From Burkholderiaceae bacterium (lineage in GTDB: Bacteria > Pseudomonadota > Gammaproteobacteria > Burkholderiales > Burkholderiaceae_B): DNA of 64,000 nucleotides. Shown here one piece after another: positions 7,798 through 16,797 of this stretch. The stretch is taken from NCBI GenBank assembly GCA_017983955.1, contig JAGOAJ010000007.1:1-64000 (forward strand). The letters run 5' to 3'. Made by a program: the position numbers and the translations under genes. How positions within the stretch are numbered: position 1 is the stretch's first letter; each line of letters begins with the position of its first letter. A model generated the notes under the pieces. It did not search any database. It saw nothing but the letters and a program-made list of their open reading frames with translations, and was not told the origin of the DNA.

Positions 7798-9024
7798 ATG
7801 TCCTCCACCAATCTCGACCCGCGTTTGTCCGATCGTCTTGCTGCCGCCCGTCCGTCCGCGACAGGTGCGGTCGCAGAATTGGCTCGGCGCTTAGCGAGCG
7901 AAGGGCGCACCATCATCAGCCTAAGCGAGGGGGAACTGGACTTCGATACGCCTGCTCACATTCAGCACGCGGCGATCAAGGGCATCGTGGAAGGCCACAC
8001 CCGATACACCAGCGTGGGCGGTTCGCCTGCACTTAAGGCTGCGGTGGTGCGAAAGTTTTCGCGGGACAATGGGCTGGATTACAAAGCAACGGAAGTAATT
8101 GCGGCCACCGGCGCTAAGCAAATTCTTTTTAATGCACTGCTTGCGACGATCAACTCCGGTGACGAGGCCATCGTGGTTGCGCCATTTTGGGTCTCGTACA
8201 CTGAAATGATCAGGATCGCAGGTGGTGTACCCATCGTGGTCACGCCAGACGCGGATCAGGACTTCAAACTAACGCCCGAATTGCTTGAGGCCCACATCAC
8301 ACCGCGTACGCGCTGGTTGATGCTTAACGCGCCGTGCAACCCCTCGGGGACGATGTACACACATGACGAGCTGCGCGCGCTGGCGGATGTGGTTCGTGCC
8401 CATCCGCAGCTTATGGTGATGTCGGATGACATCTATGAAAAGATTGTGTTCGAAGGGGAGTTCTGTTCGTTCGCCCAGGTGGCTCCGGATTTGCAAGACC
8501 GCACCCTTACTATTAATGGCGTGTCCAAGACTTACGCAATGACTGGCTGGCGCCTGGGCTATGCCGGCGGCCCCGCTTGGTTGATCAAGGCAATGGAGTT
8601 GTTGCAGTCGCAAAGCACCAGCAATCCGTCGTCGGTAAGTCAAGTGGCTGCGATAGCCGCACTTGACGGTCCCCAGGAGTTTCTTGACGACTGGCGCGAG
8701 CGACTGCGGGCTCGCCGGGACATGGCGCTGTCCATCCTGCAGCAAGCTGCACCTTTGTTGACCGTGGTCCCCCCAACAGCGGCCTTCTATCTTTTTGTGG
8801 GCTGTGCCCAGGCCTTGGGTAGCAAGACCCCCAAGGGGAAAGTCATCTCCAGCGATATGGACCTTGCTGCTTATCTATTAGAGGAGGCCGGCGTAGCGGT
8901 GGTCCCAGGTACCGCCTTTGGGCTGGCGCCTTACCTTCGCTTAAGCTTTGCTCTGTCCGATGAACGCCTAAAGGCTGCGTGTGAAAAGATTGTGGCGGCT
9001 TGCGCACAACTTAGCCGCGACTGA
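7798..9024 (+). CDS. Class I/II PLP aminotransferase (AspC-like)
   Basis: 408 residues. Fold type I aminotransferase: NAPCNPSG (about 177-184), the PLP-ring aspartate in SDDIYE (about 209-214), the PLP lysine K244 in NGVSKTYAMTGWRLGY, and the substrate-carboxylate arginine in YLRLSFAL near the C terminus. This is the aspartate/aromatic group I-gamma pattern. It is the first gene of the long operon, and its stop overlaps the start of pxpB by one base (ATGA), implying translational coupling. In context it probably transfers the amino group of the amino acid released by the downstream hydrolases. The exact amino acid is not known. Confidence 0.9.
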   Translation: MSSTNLDPRLSDRLAAARPSATGAVAELARRLASEGRTIISLSEGELDFDTPAHIQHAAIKGIVEGHTRYTSVGGSPALKAAVVRKFSRDNGLDYKATEVIAATGAKQILFNALLATINSGDEAIVVAPFWVSYTEMIRIAGGVPIVVTPDADQDFKLTPELLEAHITPRTRWLMLNAPCNPSGTMYTHDELRALADVVRAHPQLMVMSDDIYEKIVFEGEFCSFAQVAPDLQDRTLTINGVSKTYAMTGWRLGYAGGPAWLIKAMELLQSQSTSNPSSVSQVAAIAALDGPQEFLDDWRERLRARRDMALSILQQAAPLLTVVPPTAAFYLFVGCAQALGSKTPKGKVISSDMDLAAYLLEEAGVAVVPGTAFGLAPYLRLSFALSDERLKAACEKIVAACAQLSRD

Positions 9025-9746
9025 TGAAGTTGGCCACCTTGCAAAGTGTGTGTATTGAACCCGTAGGCGATCGCTGTGTGCTGATTCGTCTGGGGGAGTA
9101 TATCGATGTCGAGACGAACAGAACCGTGCACGCTGTCACCGCTTTGTTAAATGCGAACAGGCTACCCGGAGTTATTGACGTGGTGCCGGCCTTCAATACG
9201 GTGGCGGTGCATTTTCAGCCCATGGCGTTCCCACGAGACGGTGGGTCACCTACCGTGCAACTGACGCGTTCGATACAGGCTCTGCTAGAGCAGGACTTGC
9301 CCACGCTGGAAAATGAAGGTCGCATCGTGGAGATACCGGCCTGTTACGGAGGCGAGTTTGGGCCAGACCTGGACGATGTGGCTTATCAATGCGGATTGGA
9401 TGTCGAGGAAGTCATTGCCTTGCATAGCGGCTCGCTATTGACGCTTTATGCATTTTTCTTTTCGCCGGGTAATCCATTTGCCGGACCCTTGGATCCACGT
9501 CTGAATGTGGGGCGTCGTAGCTCGCCGCGTACGCGTGTCGAGGCAGGCTCCGTGGCTATTGCCAATGGCATTTCATCGATATACCAGACCGCGTCACCGG
9601 GCGGTTGGAACGTGATTGCGCGCACTCCGTGGAATCTATTCGATGTACAACAGCAGCCGCCCACGCGATTGCGACTGGGGGATCAATTGCGGTTCCGGCC
9701 AATTTCATCCGATGAGTTCTGGGATCAGCTGGAGCCGCGCCGATGA
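9024..9746 (+). CDS. pxpB: 5-oxoprolinase subunit PxpB (KipI / AHS1 family)
   Basis: 240 residues of the allophanate hydrolase subunit 1 (AHS1, KipI) family. Typical features are VGDRCVLIRLGEYID at the N terminus, IVEIPACYGGEFGPDLDDVA in the middle, and FFFSPGNPFAGPLDPRL followed by RTRVEAGSVAIANGISSIYQ and SPGGWNVIARTPWNLFD. In E. coli PxpABC opens 5-oxoproline to glutamate using ATP, with B and C forming the activating complex. It overlaps the aminotransferase upstream and pxpC downstream by a few bases each, which is tight coupling. The same fold forms part of the carboxyltransferase region of urea carboxylase, which matters because biotin carboxylase genes lie further along the operon. 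Confidence 0.92.
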   Translation: MKLATLQSVCIEPVGDRCVLIRLGEYIDVETNRTVHAVTALLNANRLPGVIDVVPAFNTVAVHFQPMAFPRDGGSPTVQLTRSIQALLEQDLPTLENEGRIVEIPACYGGEFGPDLDDVAYQCGLDVEEVIALHSGSLLTLYAFFFSPGNPFAGPLDPRLNVGRRSSPRTRVEAGSVAIANGISSIYQTASPGGWNVIARTPWNLFDVQQQPPTRLRLGDQLRFRPISSDEFWDQLEPRR

Positions 9747-10744
9747 AAACGATGCACGTGCAACGGCCCGGTATGCTTACCACGCTTCAGGATCTGGGGC
9801 GCTTTGGCCATCAACAATATGGCGTGTCAGTCAATGGCCCCATGGACGAGTGGTCACACCGCCTGGCCAACGCACTGGTAGGCAATCCAGAAGATGCAGC
9901 AGTCCTGGAATGCACGCTTGGCGGGCCCAGCCTGTCCTTTTCCCAGAGCGTGCTGATTGCCCTATGCGGTGCTCGCATGCGTGTGACCGCCGATGGACAG
10001 CCTGTTCCCTATGGTCGCGCGATATTGTTGCGCCGCGGTGTGGTGCTGGACATAGGCGAACGTATCGATGGCGCTCGCGTTTACCTTGCCGTGCGTGGTG
10101 GACTGGGGCCCGAACCGGTGCTGGGCAGCCGTAGCACCAACTTGCGTGCAGGCTTTGGTGGCTACCATGGCCGCGCCCTGAAGGGCGGCGACCGAGTGCC
10201 CTTGTGTGCTGTTTCCCAAGAACTGCGCGCATTGCCCATAGACCGCAGGATGGTGCAAAGCGGGCTGCCGATGTTGTCGGTTTTGCCGGTAGACGTGACA
10301 CCACCACTGCGGCCAACAGATGCCTTGCGCTTTATCCCTGGGCCGCAGTGGTCCGCATTTACGGATCAGGCGCGTATGGATATTAAGGGCCAACCGTACC
10401 AAATTACACCGCAGTCGGATCGTATGGGCATACGTCTGGGTGGGCCGGCGCTGATGCTAGAACAACCTATGGAGCTGGTGTCAGAGGCCACCGCTTTTGG
10501 GACGTTGCAGGTGCCCCCCGATGGTCAGCCCATTGTCCTGATGGCCGATCGGCAAAGTGCTGGGGGTTACCCAAAAATTGGCTATGTCGTCAGCGCCGAT
10601 CTGCCTGTGCTTGCGCAGGCGATGCCGGGCGACATGTTGCGGTTCGTTGTTGTTACGCAGGCCGAAGCCGAAGACAGCTGGCAGGCATTTGAGGACCGTT
10701 TACAACAAATACGCATGGCCGCCGTGCAGGCGCTGAAACAGTGA
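9743..10744 (+). CDS. pxpC: 5-oxoprolinase subunit PxpC (KipA / AHS2 family)
   Basis: 333 residues, the biotin-dependent carboxyltransferase-like AHS2 (KipA) family. The N-terminal RPGMLTTLQDLGRFGHQQYGV and GPMDEWSHRLAN are diagnostic, as are NLRAGFGGYHGRALKGGD, the central SDRMGIRLGGP and GTLQVPPDGQPIVLMADRQ with GGYPKIGYV. It begins inside the end of pxpB (4-base overlap). With PxpB it forms the ATP-using half of 5-oxoprolinase. Database entries often label it as biotin-dependent carboxylase; in this operon a real biotin carboxylase and carrier are also present, so that label may not be empty here. Confidence 0.92.
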   Translation: MKTMHVQRPGMLTTLQDLGRFGHQQYGVSVNGPMDEWSHRLANALVGNPEDAAVLECTLGGPSLSFSQSVLIALCGARMRVTADGQPVPYGRAILLRRGVVLDIGERIDGARVYLAVRGGLGPEPVLGSRSTNLRAGFGGYHGRALKGGDRVPLCAVSQELRALPIDRRMVQSGLPMLSVLPVDVTPPLRPTDALRFIPGPQWSAFTDQARMDIKGQPYQITPQSDRMGIRLGGPALMLEQPMELVSEATAFGTLQVPPDGQPIVLMADRQSAGGYPKIGYVVSADLPVLAQAMPGDMLRFVVVTQAEAEDSWQAFEDRLQQIRMAAVQALKQ

Positions 10745-10790
10745 AGCCGATAAAGCGCCACCGCCTACCCATCCACTTGGAGAAAGAATT

Positions 10791-11567
10791 ATGACATCCA
10801 TAGATATCAACTGTGACATGGGCGAGAGCTTCGGTCCCTGGGTTATGGGACAGGACCTTGAGCTGTTGTCGCATGTGACTTCGGCCAATATCGCTTGCGG
10901 GTTTCACGCCGGTGATCCCGACGTTATGCTAACCACGGTACGTGCGGCCATAGCGGCCAACGTTGCTATCGGAGCTCATCCAGGTCTGCCAGACTTGCAG
11001 GGCTTTGGCCGCCGGGATATGGCCATGACGCCTGATCAGGTGTATGCCATGGTGATCTATCAGGTGGGCGCGCTGCAGGCTTTCGCTCGTTCGCAGGGTG
11101 GGCAGTTGCATCATGTCAAGACGCATGGCGCCCTCTATAACATGACAGCCCGGACTCCAGCGCTAGCCGAAGCGGTTGCACAAGCCGTGTTCGATCTGGA
11201 TCCTACGCTGCCTATTTACGTTGCCAATGCATCAATTGCCAAGGCGGCACAGGCTCTGGGTTTGCCCACAGTGTTCGAGGTGTATGCCGACCGTACCTAT
11301 CAGGACGACGGCACACTGACACCCCGTTCTTTACCCAATGCCATGATCGAAGACGTAGACCAGGCCATCGCTCAGGTCAAACGCATGATCTTGGATGGTG
11401 TGGTGAGGTCGCTTTCCGGCAAGGATGTGTCGATTACCGCCGACACCTTATGTATCCATGGCGATCAGCCTGGCGCCGTGGTGTTTGCCCGCAGTATCCG
11501 TGCCGCCCTAGAAGCTTCAGGCATTGCAGTGAAAAAGCCTACTCCCTTAGTTCAACTCAAGGATTGA
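10791..11567 (+). CDS. pxpA: 5-oxoprolinase subunit PxpA (LamB/YcsF family)
   Basis: 258 residues of the LamB/YcsF family. The N-terminal DINCDMGESFGPWVMG, ANIACGFHAGDPDVM, IGAHPGLPDLQGFGRRDM and HHVKTHGALYNM are all family hallmarks with the conserved Asp, His and Lys residues. It is thought to be the subunit carrying ring-opening hydrolysis together with PxpBC. A strong GGAGAAAG ribosome site precedes the ATG. The B-C-A order with the binding protein 5 bases downstream places lactam hydrolysis directly with uptake. The substrate could be 5-oxoproline or a related lactam. Confidence 0.93.
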   Translation: MTSIDINCDMGESFGPWVMGQDLELLSHVTSANIACGFHAGDPDVMLTTVRAAIAANVAIGAHPGLPDLQGFGRRDMAMTPDQVYAMVIYQVGALQAFARSQGGQLHHVKTHGALYNMTARTPALAEAVAQAVFDLDPTLPIYVANASIAKAAQALGLPTVFEVYADRTYQDDGTLTPRSLPNAMIEDVDQAIAQVKRMILDGVVRSLSGKDVSITADTLCIHGDQPGAVVFARSIRAALEASGIAVKKPTPLVQLKD

Positions 11568-11572
11568 CCAGC

Positions 11573-13180
11573 ATGTTACCTGTATCGTTACTTACTTCCC
11601 TGACCCCGTCACGCCGTAAGCGTCCAGTGCTAATGTTCGCGATGGCGACCGTGCTCGCAATCGCGGGGACAACGAATGCTCTGTCCCAAACACAGGGCGG
11701 CACGCTGCGTGCCGTTGTGCAACCCGAGCCTCCCGTGCTTATGTTGGGCCTGAATCAGCAGATTCCGACTCAATACGTGGCGGGCAAAATCTACGAAAGC
11801 CTGCTGACCTGGACCCCGGCTTTGGAGCCTGCTCCAGGTCTTGCCAAGTCATGGGCTATTTCGCCCGACGGCCTGGTCTATGCCTTTGAACTGCAGTCAG
11901 GGGTCAAGTGGCATGACGGCAAACCTTTCTCTGCCGACGACGTAGTGTTTTCAGTGGATAAGTTTTTGCGGGAAGTGCACCCGCGCGCCCGCGTGATCAT
12001 CAACCAGTTTGTCGAGTCCGTTGAAGCAAAGGGACCCAACAACGTAGAGATTCGCCTGAAGCAGCCCTTCGCGCCTTTTCTTAAGGCTTTCGTTAGCGAC
12101 AATATGCCGATAGTGCCCAAGCACATCTATGACGGCACGGACTACAGAGCCAATCCTGCCAACCATACCCCGATAGGCACGGGTCCCTTCAAGTTGAAAG
12201 AGTGGAAGAAGGGTTCTTATATTATCCTGTCGCGTAATCCTGATTACTGGCAAGAAGGTAAGCCATATTTGGACGAGATCGTGTTCAGTGTCATTCCCGA
12301 TGCAGCCTCGCGCGCCGTGGCTTTCGAGCGTGGCGATGTGCATGTCTTGCGTAGTGGCGATGCCGACAGTGTGGATGTGCGCCGTCTTAAAAACCTGCCT
12401 AATGTGGAATACACCACCAAAGGCTGGGAAATGTTCTCCCAGCAGGCGTATATGCAGATGAACCAGCGCAAGCCGCCGTTCGATAACGTCAAGGTGCGTC
12501 AGGCTGCCATGAAAGCGATGAACCGCAAGTTTGTTGTGGACAACATCTTCTTCGGTTTGGGCAAGGTTGCTACTGGGCCCATTTCGTCCGGCACGCCTTT
12601 CTACGACGCCAATGTTCCTTCCTACGATTTTGACCTGAAGGCGGCGCGGGCCTTGATCAAAGAGTCCGGTGTCGATCTTTCCAAGACGCCGATCAAGATC
12701 CTTGCCTACCCTTATGGTTCAGTTTGGGACCGCTTGGCCGAGTACACCAGGCAGAGCCTGGAACAGGTCGGTTTCAAGGTGGAAATCGATTCGGCCGATG
12801 CAGGTACCTGGTCCAAGCGTGTTTCGGAATTCGACTTTGACCTGACGTTCAGCTTTACCTCGCAATACGGCGATCCGGCGCTGGGCGTTTCGCGCCTTTA
12901 TCTAGAACGCAACATCGTCAAGGGCTCGGCCTTCGTGAATAACCAAGGCTATAAGAATCCTGCGGTCGATGCGTTGTGGGATCAGGCGGCAGGCAGCACC
13001 TCTGTTGAAGAGCGTCAGAAGCTTTACAGCGAAATCCAGAAGAAATTGGTCGAGGACGTGGCCAATGGCTATTTGTTCGAGCTTGAGAACCCTACGCTTT
13101 ATAACAAGAAGGCCCATAACTTGATCACAACAGCCATAGGTTTGCACGACACGTTTGCCGATGTCTATCTGGACAAGTAA
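11573..13180 (+). CDS. Peptide/opine-type ABC substrate-binding protein
   Basis: 535 residues from the ATG at 11573, just after pxpA. A long signal peptide (basic SRRKRP, then hydrophobic to about residue 40, ending near NALSQ) precedes an SBP_bac_5 domain. Typical motifs are LLTWTPALEPAPGLAKSWAI, FELQSGVKWHDGKPFSADDV and TPIGTGPFKLKEWKKGSYI. A second ATG 17 codons in could also start a functional signal. The family binds oligopeptides, opines, glutathione or heme. Beside PxpABC it may bring in a pyroglutamyl or other N-blocked compound, but that is inference. A stable hairpin follows in the gap to the permease. Confidence 0.93.
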   Translation: MLPVSLLTSLTPSRRKRPVLMFAMATVLAIAGTTNALSQTQGGTLRAVVQPEPPVLMLGLNQQIPTQYVAGKIYESLLTWTPALEPAPGLAKSWAISPDGLVYAFELQSGVKWHDGKPFSADDVVFSVDKFLREVHPRARVIINQFVESVEAKGPNNVEIRLKQPFAPFLKAFVSDNMPIVPKHIYDGTDYRANPANHTPIGTGPFKLKEWKKGSYIILSRNPDYWQEGKPYLDEIVFSVIPDAASRAVAFERGDVHVLRSGDADSVDVRRLKNLPNVEYTTKGWEMFSQQAYMQMNQRKPPFDNVKVRQAAMKAMNRKFVVDNIFFGLGKVATGPISSGTPFYDANVPSYDFDLKAARALIKESGVDLSKTPIKILAYPYGSVWDRLAEYTRQSLEQVGFKVEIDSADAGTWSKRVSEFDFDLTFSFTSQYGDPALGVSRLYLERNIVKGSAFVNNQGYKNPAVDALWDQAAGSTSVEERQKLYSEIQKKLVEDVANGYLFELENPTLYNKKAHNLITTAIGLHDTFADVYLDK

Positions 13181-13202
13181 CAACAACGTAGAACATCCCG
13201 AT

Positions 13203-13228
13203 CGCCGCTCAAGGTCTCTTGAGCGGCG
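13203..13228 (+). other. Stem-loop between binding protein and permease genes
   Basis: CGCCGCTCAAG-GTCT-CTTGAGCGGCG is a perfect 11-base stem with a 4-base loop and no U-tract. It sits in the 87-base gap after the binding-protein gene. Such hairpins commonly protect the upstream message or partly stop transcription so that the binding protein is made in excess of the membrane parts. Confidence 0.55.
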
Positions 13229-13267
13229 GCGGGTATCCCAACCTCGGAAAATTTCGGAATCGACCGC

Positions 13268-14254
13268 ATGAAGTCATTATCTTTTCTGGTCTCGCGCTTA
13301 GGCAAAGCCGTTTTTGTCGTGCTTGGCGTCGTGATCATCAACTTCATGTTGATCCGCATGGCGCCGGGCGATCCTGCTGCTGTACTGGCTGGCGAGTCGG
13401 GCTCTTCGGACCCGCTCTATGTGGAGCAGCTGCGCCAGGAGTTCGGACTGGATCAACCCATCTACGTCCAGCTCTGGACGTATCTTAAAGGTGTGGCACA
13501 GCTGGACCTTGGCTACTCCTATCGTGAGCGGCTACCGGTGTTTGATCTTATCCTTGAGCGACTGCCCGCCACCTTGTTGCTTATGGGATGCGCTTTCGTT
13601 TTCGCGCTGTTTTTCGGCGTCTTGTTTGGCATCATTGCCTCGCGCAGTCGCTACCAGGGCAAACGACCCTGGTTGGATAGCGTGCTGATGACTGCGTCCC
13701 TACTTATCTACGCCACGCCGCAGTTTTGGTTAGCCCTGCTGGCAATCATTTTTTTCTCGCTTCAACTGGGTTGGTTACCGCCGTTTGGTATGGAGACGGT
13801 GGCCAGTGGCCTAACAGGCTGGGCTCGTGCCCAGGATATCGCGACCCACCTAGTGCTGCCCACTATCTCGCTAGGCTGCTTTTTCATGGCGGTGTATGCG
13901 CGCTTGACCCGTGCTTCCATGCTCGAGGTGCTGGGTATGGATTTTATCAAGACGGCGCGCGCCAAGGGTGTACCAGTAGCTCAGATCATTCGTCATCATG
14001 CGCTGCGCAATGCATTACTGCCCGTCGTGACCTTCGCGGGCATACAACTAGGTCAGATGGCCGGGGGTGCAGTACTGACAGAAACAGTGTTCGGTTGGCC
14101 CGGTATAGGTCGTCTTATGTTTGATGCGCTGTTGCAGCGCGACTACCAACTTTTGCTGGGTGTGTTCCTGGTTACCTCGACCATGGTCGTGATTTTTAAC
14201 TTGCTTACCGACCTGATCTATCGCTTTGTCGATCCGCGTATCCAGGGCATCTAA
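13268..14254 (+). CDS. Peptide-type ABC permease (DppB-like)
   Basis: 328 residues, six membrane segments, BPD_transp_1 fold with the DppB N-terminal pattern (NFMLIRMAPGDPA) and the coupling EAA loop DFIKTARAKGVPVAQIIRHHALRNAL. It pairs with the DppC-like permease 10 bases downstream to form the transmembrane channel of the importer. It begins after the stem-loop that separates it from the binding-protein gene. The family is certain and the substrate is set by the binding protein. Confidence 0.94.
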   Translation: MKSLSFLVSRLGKAVFVVLGVVIINFMLIRMAPGDPAAVLAGESGSSDPLYVEQLRQEFGLDQPIYVQLWTYLKGVAQLDLGYSYRERLPVFDLILERLPATLLLMGCAFVFALFFGVLFGIIASRSRYQGKRPWLDSVLMTASLLIYATPQFWLALLAIIFFSLQLGWLPPFGMETVASGLTGWARAQDIATHLVLPTISLGCFFMAVYARLTRASMLEVLGMDFIKTARAKGVPVAQIIRHHALRNALLPVVTFAGIQLGQMAGGAVLTETVFGWPGIGRLMFDALLQRDYQLLLGVFLVTSTMVVIFNLLTDLIYRFVDPRIQGI

Positions 14255-14264
14255 GAGAGACCAC

Positions 14265-15104
14265 ATGAATAATTTCCTGAAACGATTTTTGTCCAATCGA
14301 GGTGCTGCCGTTGGCACGGTGTTGCTGTTCATTGTGATTCTGGTCGGCGTGTTCGCGTCCGTCTGGTACGAAGAATCGCCTTGGATGATGGTGGCCCAGC
14401 CGCTGATCGACCCTTTTACTGATTCTGCTTATTTCCTGGGCACCGATATGTTGGGTCGCGACATTGCTGCGGGCCTGGCGTATGGTGCGCGTGTGTCGCT
14501 GATGATAGGCGTGGTCTCCACTGTCGTGGCGGTTTTCTTCGGCATTCTGGTGGGCGCGCTAGCTGGGTACTACGGCAGGTGGGTGGACGATGTATTGATG
14601 CGCGCCACTGAATTCTTCCAGACGGTGCCGCAGTTGGCAATGGCCATGGTGTTAGTGGCAATCTTCAAACCCTCGCTGTACTCCATCGTAGGCGCTATCG
14701 CGATGGTGTCGTGGCCACCCGTGGCGCGTCTGGTGCGTTCGGAATTCATGACGCTTAAATCACGCGAGTTCGTGCAGGCTGCGGTTGTGATCGGCCAGAG
14801 TCCCAGTCGCATCATGCTCACGCAAATCTTGCCAAACACAGCCTCGCCCATCATTGTGACTGCCTCGCTTATGACGGCCACCGCTATCCTGACCGAATCA
14901 GCGCTGTCTTTCTTGGGTTTGGGTGATCGCAACCTGATGAGCTGGGGCTACATGATAGGCGCGGCGCGCACGATGTTGCGCGAATCGCAATGGATGAGCC
15001 TGTGGCCCGGTCTAGCCATTATGCTGACCGTGCTGGCTATTAACCTGATCGGCGAAGGACTCAATGATGCCCTCAACCCGCACCTTCGCAAGCGTGGAGC
15101 GTGA
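14265..15104 (+). CDS. Peptide-type ABC permease (DppC-like)
   Basis: 279 residues from the ATG at 14265; a longer in-frame GTG form starting at 14226 would overlap the upstream permease. It has an N-terminal cytoplasmic stretch with one helix, then five helices, with FLGTDMLGRDIAAGLAYGAR typical of DppC and the EAA loop REFVQAAVVIGQSPSRIMLTQ. It is the second half of the permease dimer. Its last 41 bases overlap the start of the ATPase gene, so the two are translationally linked. Confidence 0.94.
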   Translation: MNNFLKRFLSNRGAAVGTVLLFIVILVGVFASVWYEESPWMMVAQPLIDPFTDSAYFLGTDMLGRDIAAGLAYGARVSLMIGVVSTVVAVFFGILVGALAGYYGRWVDDVLMRATEFFQTVPQLAMAMVLVAIFKPSLYSIVGAIAMVSWPPVARLVRSEFMTLKSREFVQAAVVIGQSPSRIMLTQILPNTASPIIVTASLMTATAILTESALSFLGLGDRNLMSWGYMIGAARTMLRESQWMSLWPGLAIMLTVLAINLIGEGLNDALNPHLRKRGA

Positions 15105-16767
15105 TCCCGTGGTAACTGACACCTCAAAACTATCTGATCCTCCACTTCTTTCGATACGCAACCTTAGTATTGCGTTGCCTTCTGGCGGCGACAGGGCTTA
15201 CGCGGTGCAAGATGTCTCTTATGACATCCATGCGGGTGAAATACTGTGCATCGTAGGAGAGTCCGGTTCGGGCAAATCCATGAGCGCTAACGCCATTATG
15301 GGCCTGCTGCCTGACTACTTGCGTCCCGAAGGCGGCCAGATCCTGCTTGAAAACAGGGATCTGCTTACGCTTGACGACGAGACCCTGCGAGGCATGCGCG
15401 GCAGCTCTATGGCGATGATCTTCCAGGAGCCGCTCTCGGCGTTGAACCCACTGATGACGGTGGGGGATCAGATCGCGGAAGTGATGCGCGTACACAACGC
15501 CTATCCCGGCGAGGCGCGTGAACAGCGTGTGCTGGAATTATTGGAGTTCGTGGGCTTGCCAGAGCCAGCCAGTATTAGGCATACATGGCCTTTCCGGCTT
15601 TCTGGCGGACAGCGTCAGCGTGTGATGATCGCCATGGCGCTGGCCTTGGAACCCAAGCTTTTGATCGCGGATGAGCCTACTACGGCGCTCGACGTGACGA
15701 CACAGGCGCAGATTTTGTCGTTGATCGCCAGAATTCAGCGCGAAAAAGGGATGGGTGTGATGTTTGTCACCCATGACTTTGGTGTTGTGGCAGAAATCGC
15801 CGACCGAGTGGCTGTGATGGAGAAAGGCATACTGGTCGAACAGGGTACGGCCGAGCAAGTGCTGAACCGGCCGCAACATCCTTATACCCGGCGACTTATA
15901 GCCGCAGTGCCACAACATCGCGCTGCTGACGAGCCGCGCGCTAAGGCCACAGGGCATCTTGTGCTGGAAGTGGACAAGCTGAACAAGCGCTACGTGATTG
16001 GTGGTGGCCTGTTTACCAAGAAACGAGTGATACACGCTGTTAACGACGTGAGTTTTAGCGTGCGGCGCGGCGAGACAGTGGGCATCGTGGGCGAGTCCGG
16101 CTCCGGTAAATCCACCATAGGTAAATGCTTGCTGAAACTTATGGCGGTTGACAGCGGGAAAATGCTTTTCGACGGCCAAGATATCGTGGCCTTGACCGAA
16201 ACCCAGTTCCGCCCGCAGCGATGCAACATCCAGATGATTTTTCAGGATCCGTTCGCCTCGCTTAACCCTCGGCAAACCGTGGGTCGCATCCTGTGCGACG
16301 GCCCTAGAGCCAAGGGCGTATCACGCCAGCAGGCTGAACAACGGGCGCGCGAACTGTTGCAACTGGTGGAGCTGGATGTTTCTGCGTTCGACCGTTATCC
16401 AGGAGAGTTCTCGGGTGGACAGCGTCAGCGCATAGGTATTGCGCGGGCCCTGGCTATGGACCCGCAGCTCATTGTCGCTGATGAGTCCGTTTCAGCGCTG
16501 GACGTTTCGGTACAGGCCCAGGTGCTTAAGCTGCTGCGTGAAGTGCAGCAGCGATTAGAGTTGGCGCTTATCTTCATTACACATGACTTGCGTGTGGCAG
16601 CGCAGATTTGCGACCACCTATTGGTCATGCATCGTGGTCGCGTGGTCGAGCAAGGCCCGCCATCGCAAATCTTCAACACGCCTCAGGACCCATACACGCA
16701 GAAACTCATTGCGGCCATCCCCGGTCGGGACTGGGATCCTGCGGCCGCCATCCTGCATTCCGAATGA
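15064..16767 (+). CDS. Fused dipeptide ABC ATPase (DppD-DppF fusion)
   Basis: 567 residues with two complete ABC modules in one chain. Module 1 (about 25-280) has Walker [11 protein letters not shown], signature [15 protein letters not shown] and Walker [13 protein letters not shown]. Module 2 (about 300-560) has [29 protein letters not shown] and [12 protein letters not shown]; the serine after the Walker B glutamate is common in DppF. The oligopeptide C-terminal extension with [12 protein letters not shown] occurs after module 1 and a shorter version after module 2. GsiA and YejF have the same fusion. GAAGGA precedes the tandem ATGs at 15064/15067 inside the end of the DppC-like gene. Confidence 0.93.
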   Translation: MMPSTRTFASVERDPVVTDTSKLSDPPLLSIRNLSIALPSGGDRAYAVQDVSYDIHAGEILCIVGESGSGKSMSANAIMGLLPDYLRPEGGQILLENRDLLTLDDETLRGMRGSSMAMIFQEPLSALNPLMTVGDQIAEVMRVHNAYPGEAREQRVLELLEFVGLPEPASIRHTWPFRLSGGQRQRVMIAMALALEPKLLIADEPTTALDVTTQAQILSLIARIQREKGMGVMFVTHDFGVVAEIADRVAVMEKGILVEQGTAEQVLNRPQHPYTRRLIAAVPQHRAADEPRAKATGHLVLEVDKLNKRYVIGGGLFTKKRVIHAVNDVSFSVRRGETVGIVGESGSGKSTIGKCLLKLMAVDSGKMLFDGQDIVALTETQFRPQRCNIQMIFQDPFASLNPRQTVGRILCDGPRAKGVSRQQAEQRARELLQLVELDVSAFDRYPGEFSGGQRQRIGIARALAMDPQLIVADESVSALDVSVQAQVLKLLREVQQRLELALIFITHDLRVAAQICDHLLVMHRGRVVEQGPPSQIFNTPQDPYTQKLIAAIPGRDWDPAAAILHSE

Positions 16768-16797
16768 CCACACAATTGGCTTTTGCCTACATGACCA

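Noticed and set aside
9831..10316. Long antisense reading frames opposite pxpC (161 codons) and others across the window
   Set aside because: They follow the codon structure of the genuine gene on the other strand, have Arg/His-rich composition and no family motifs.
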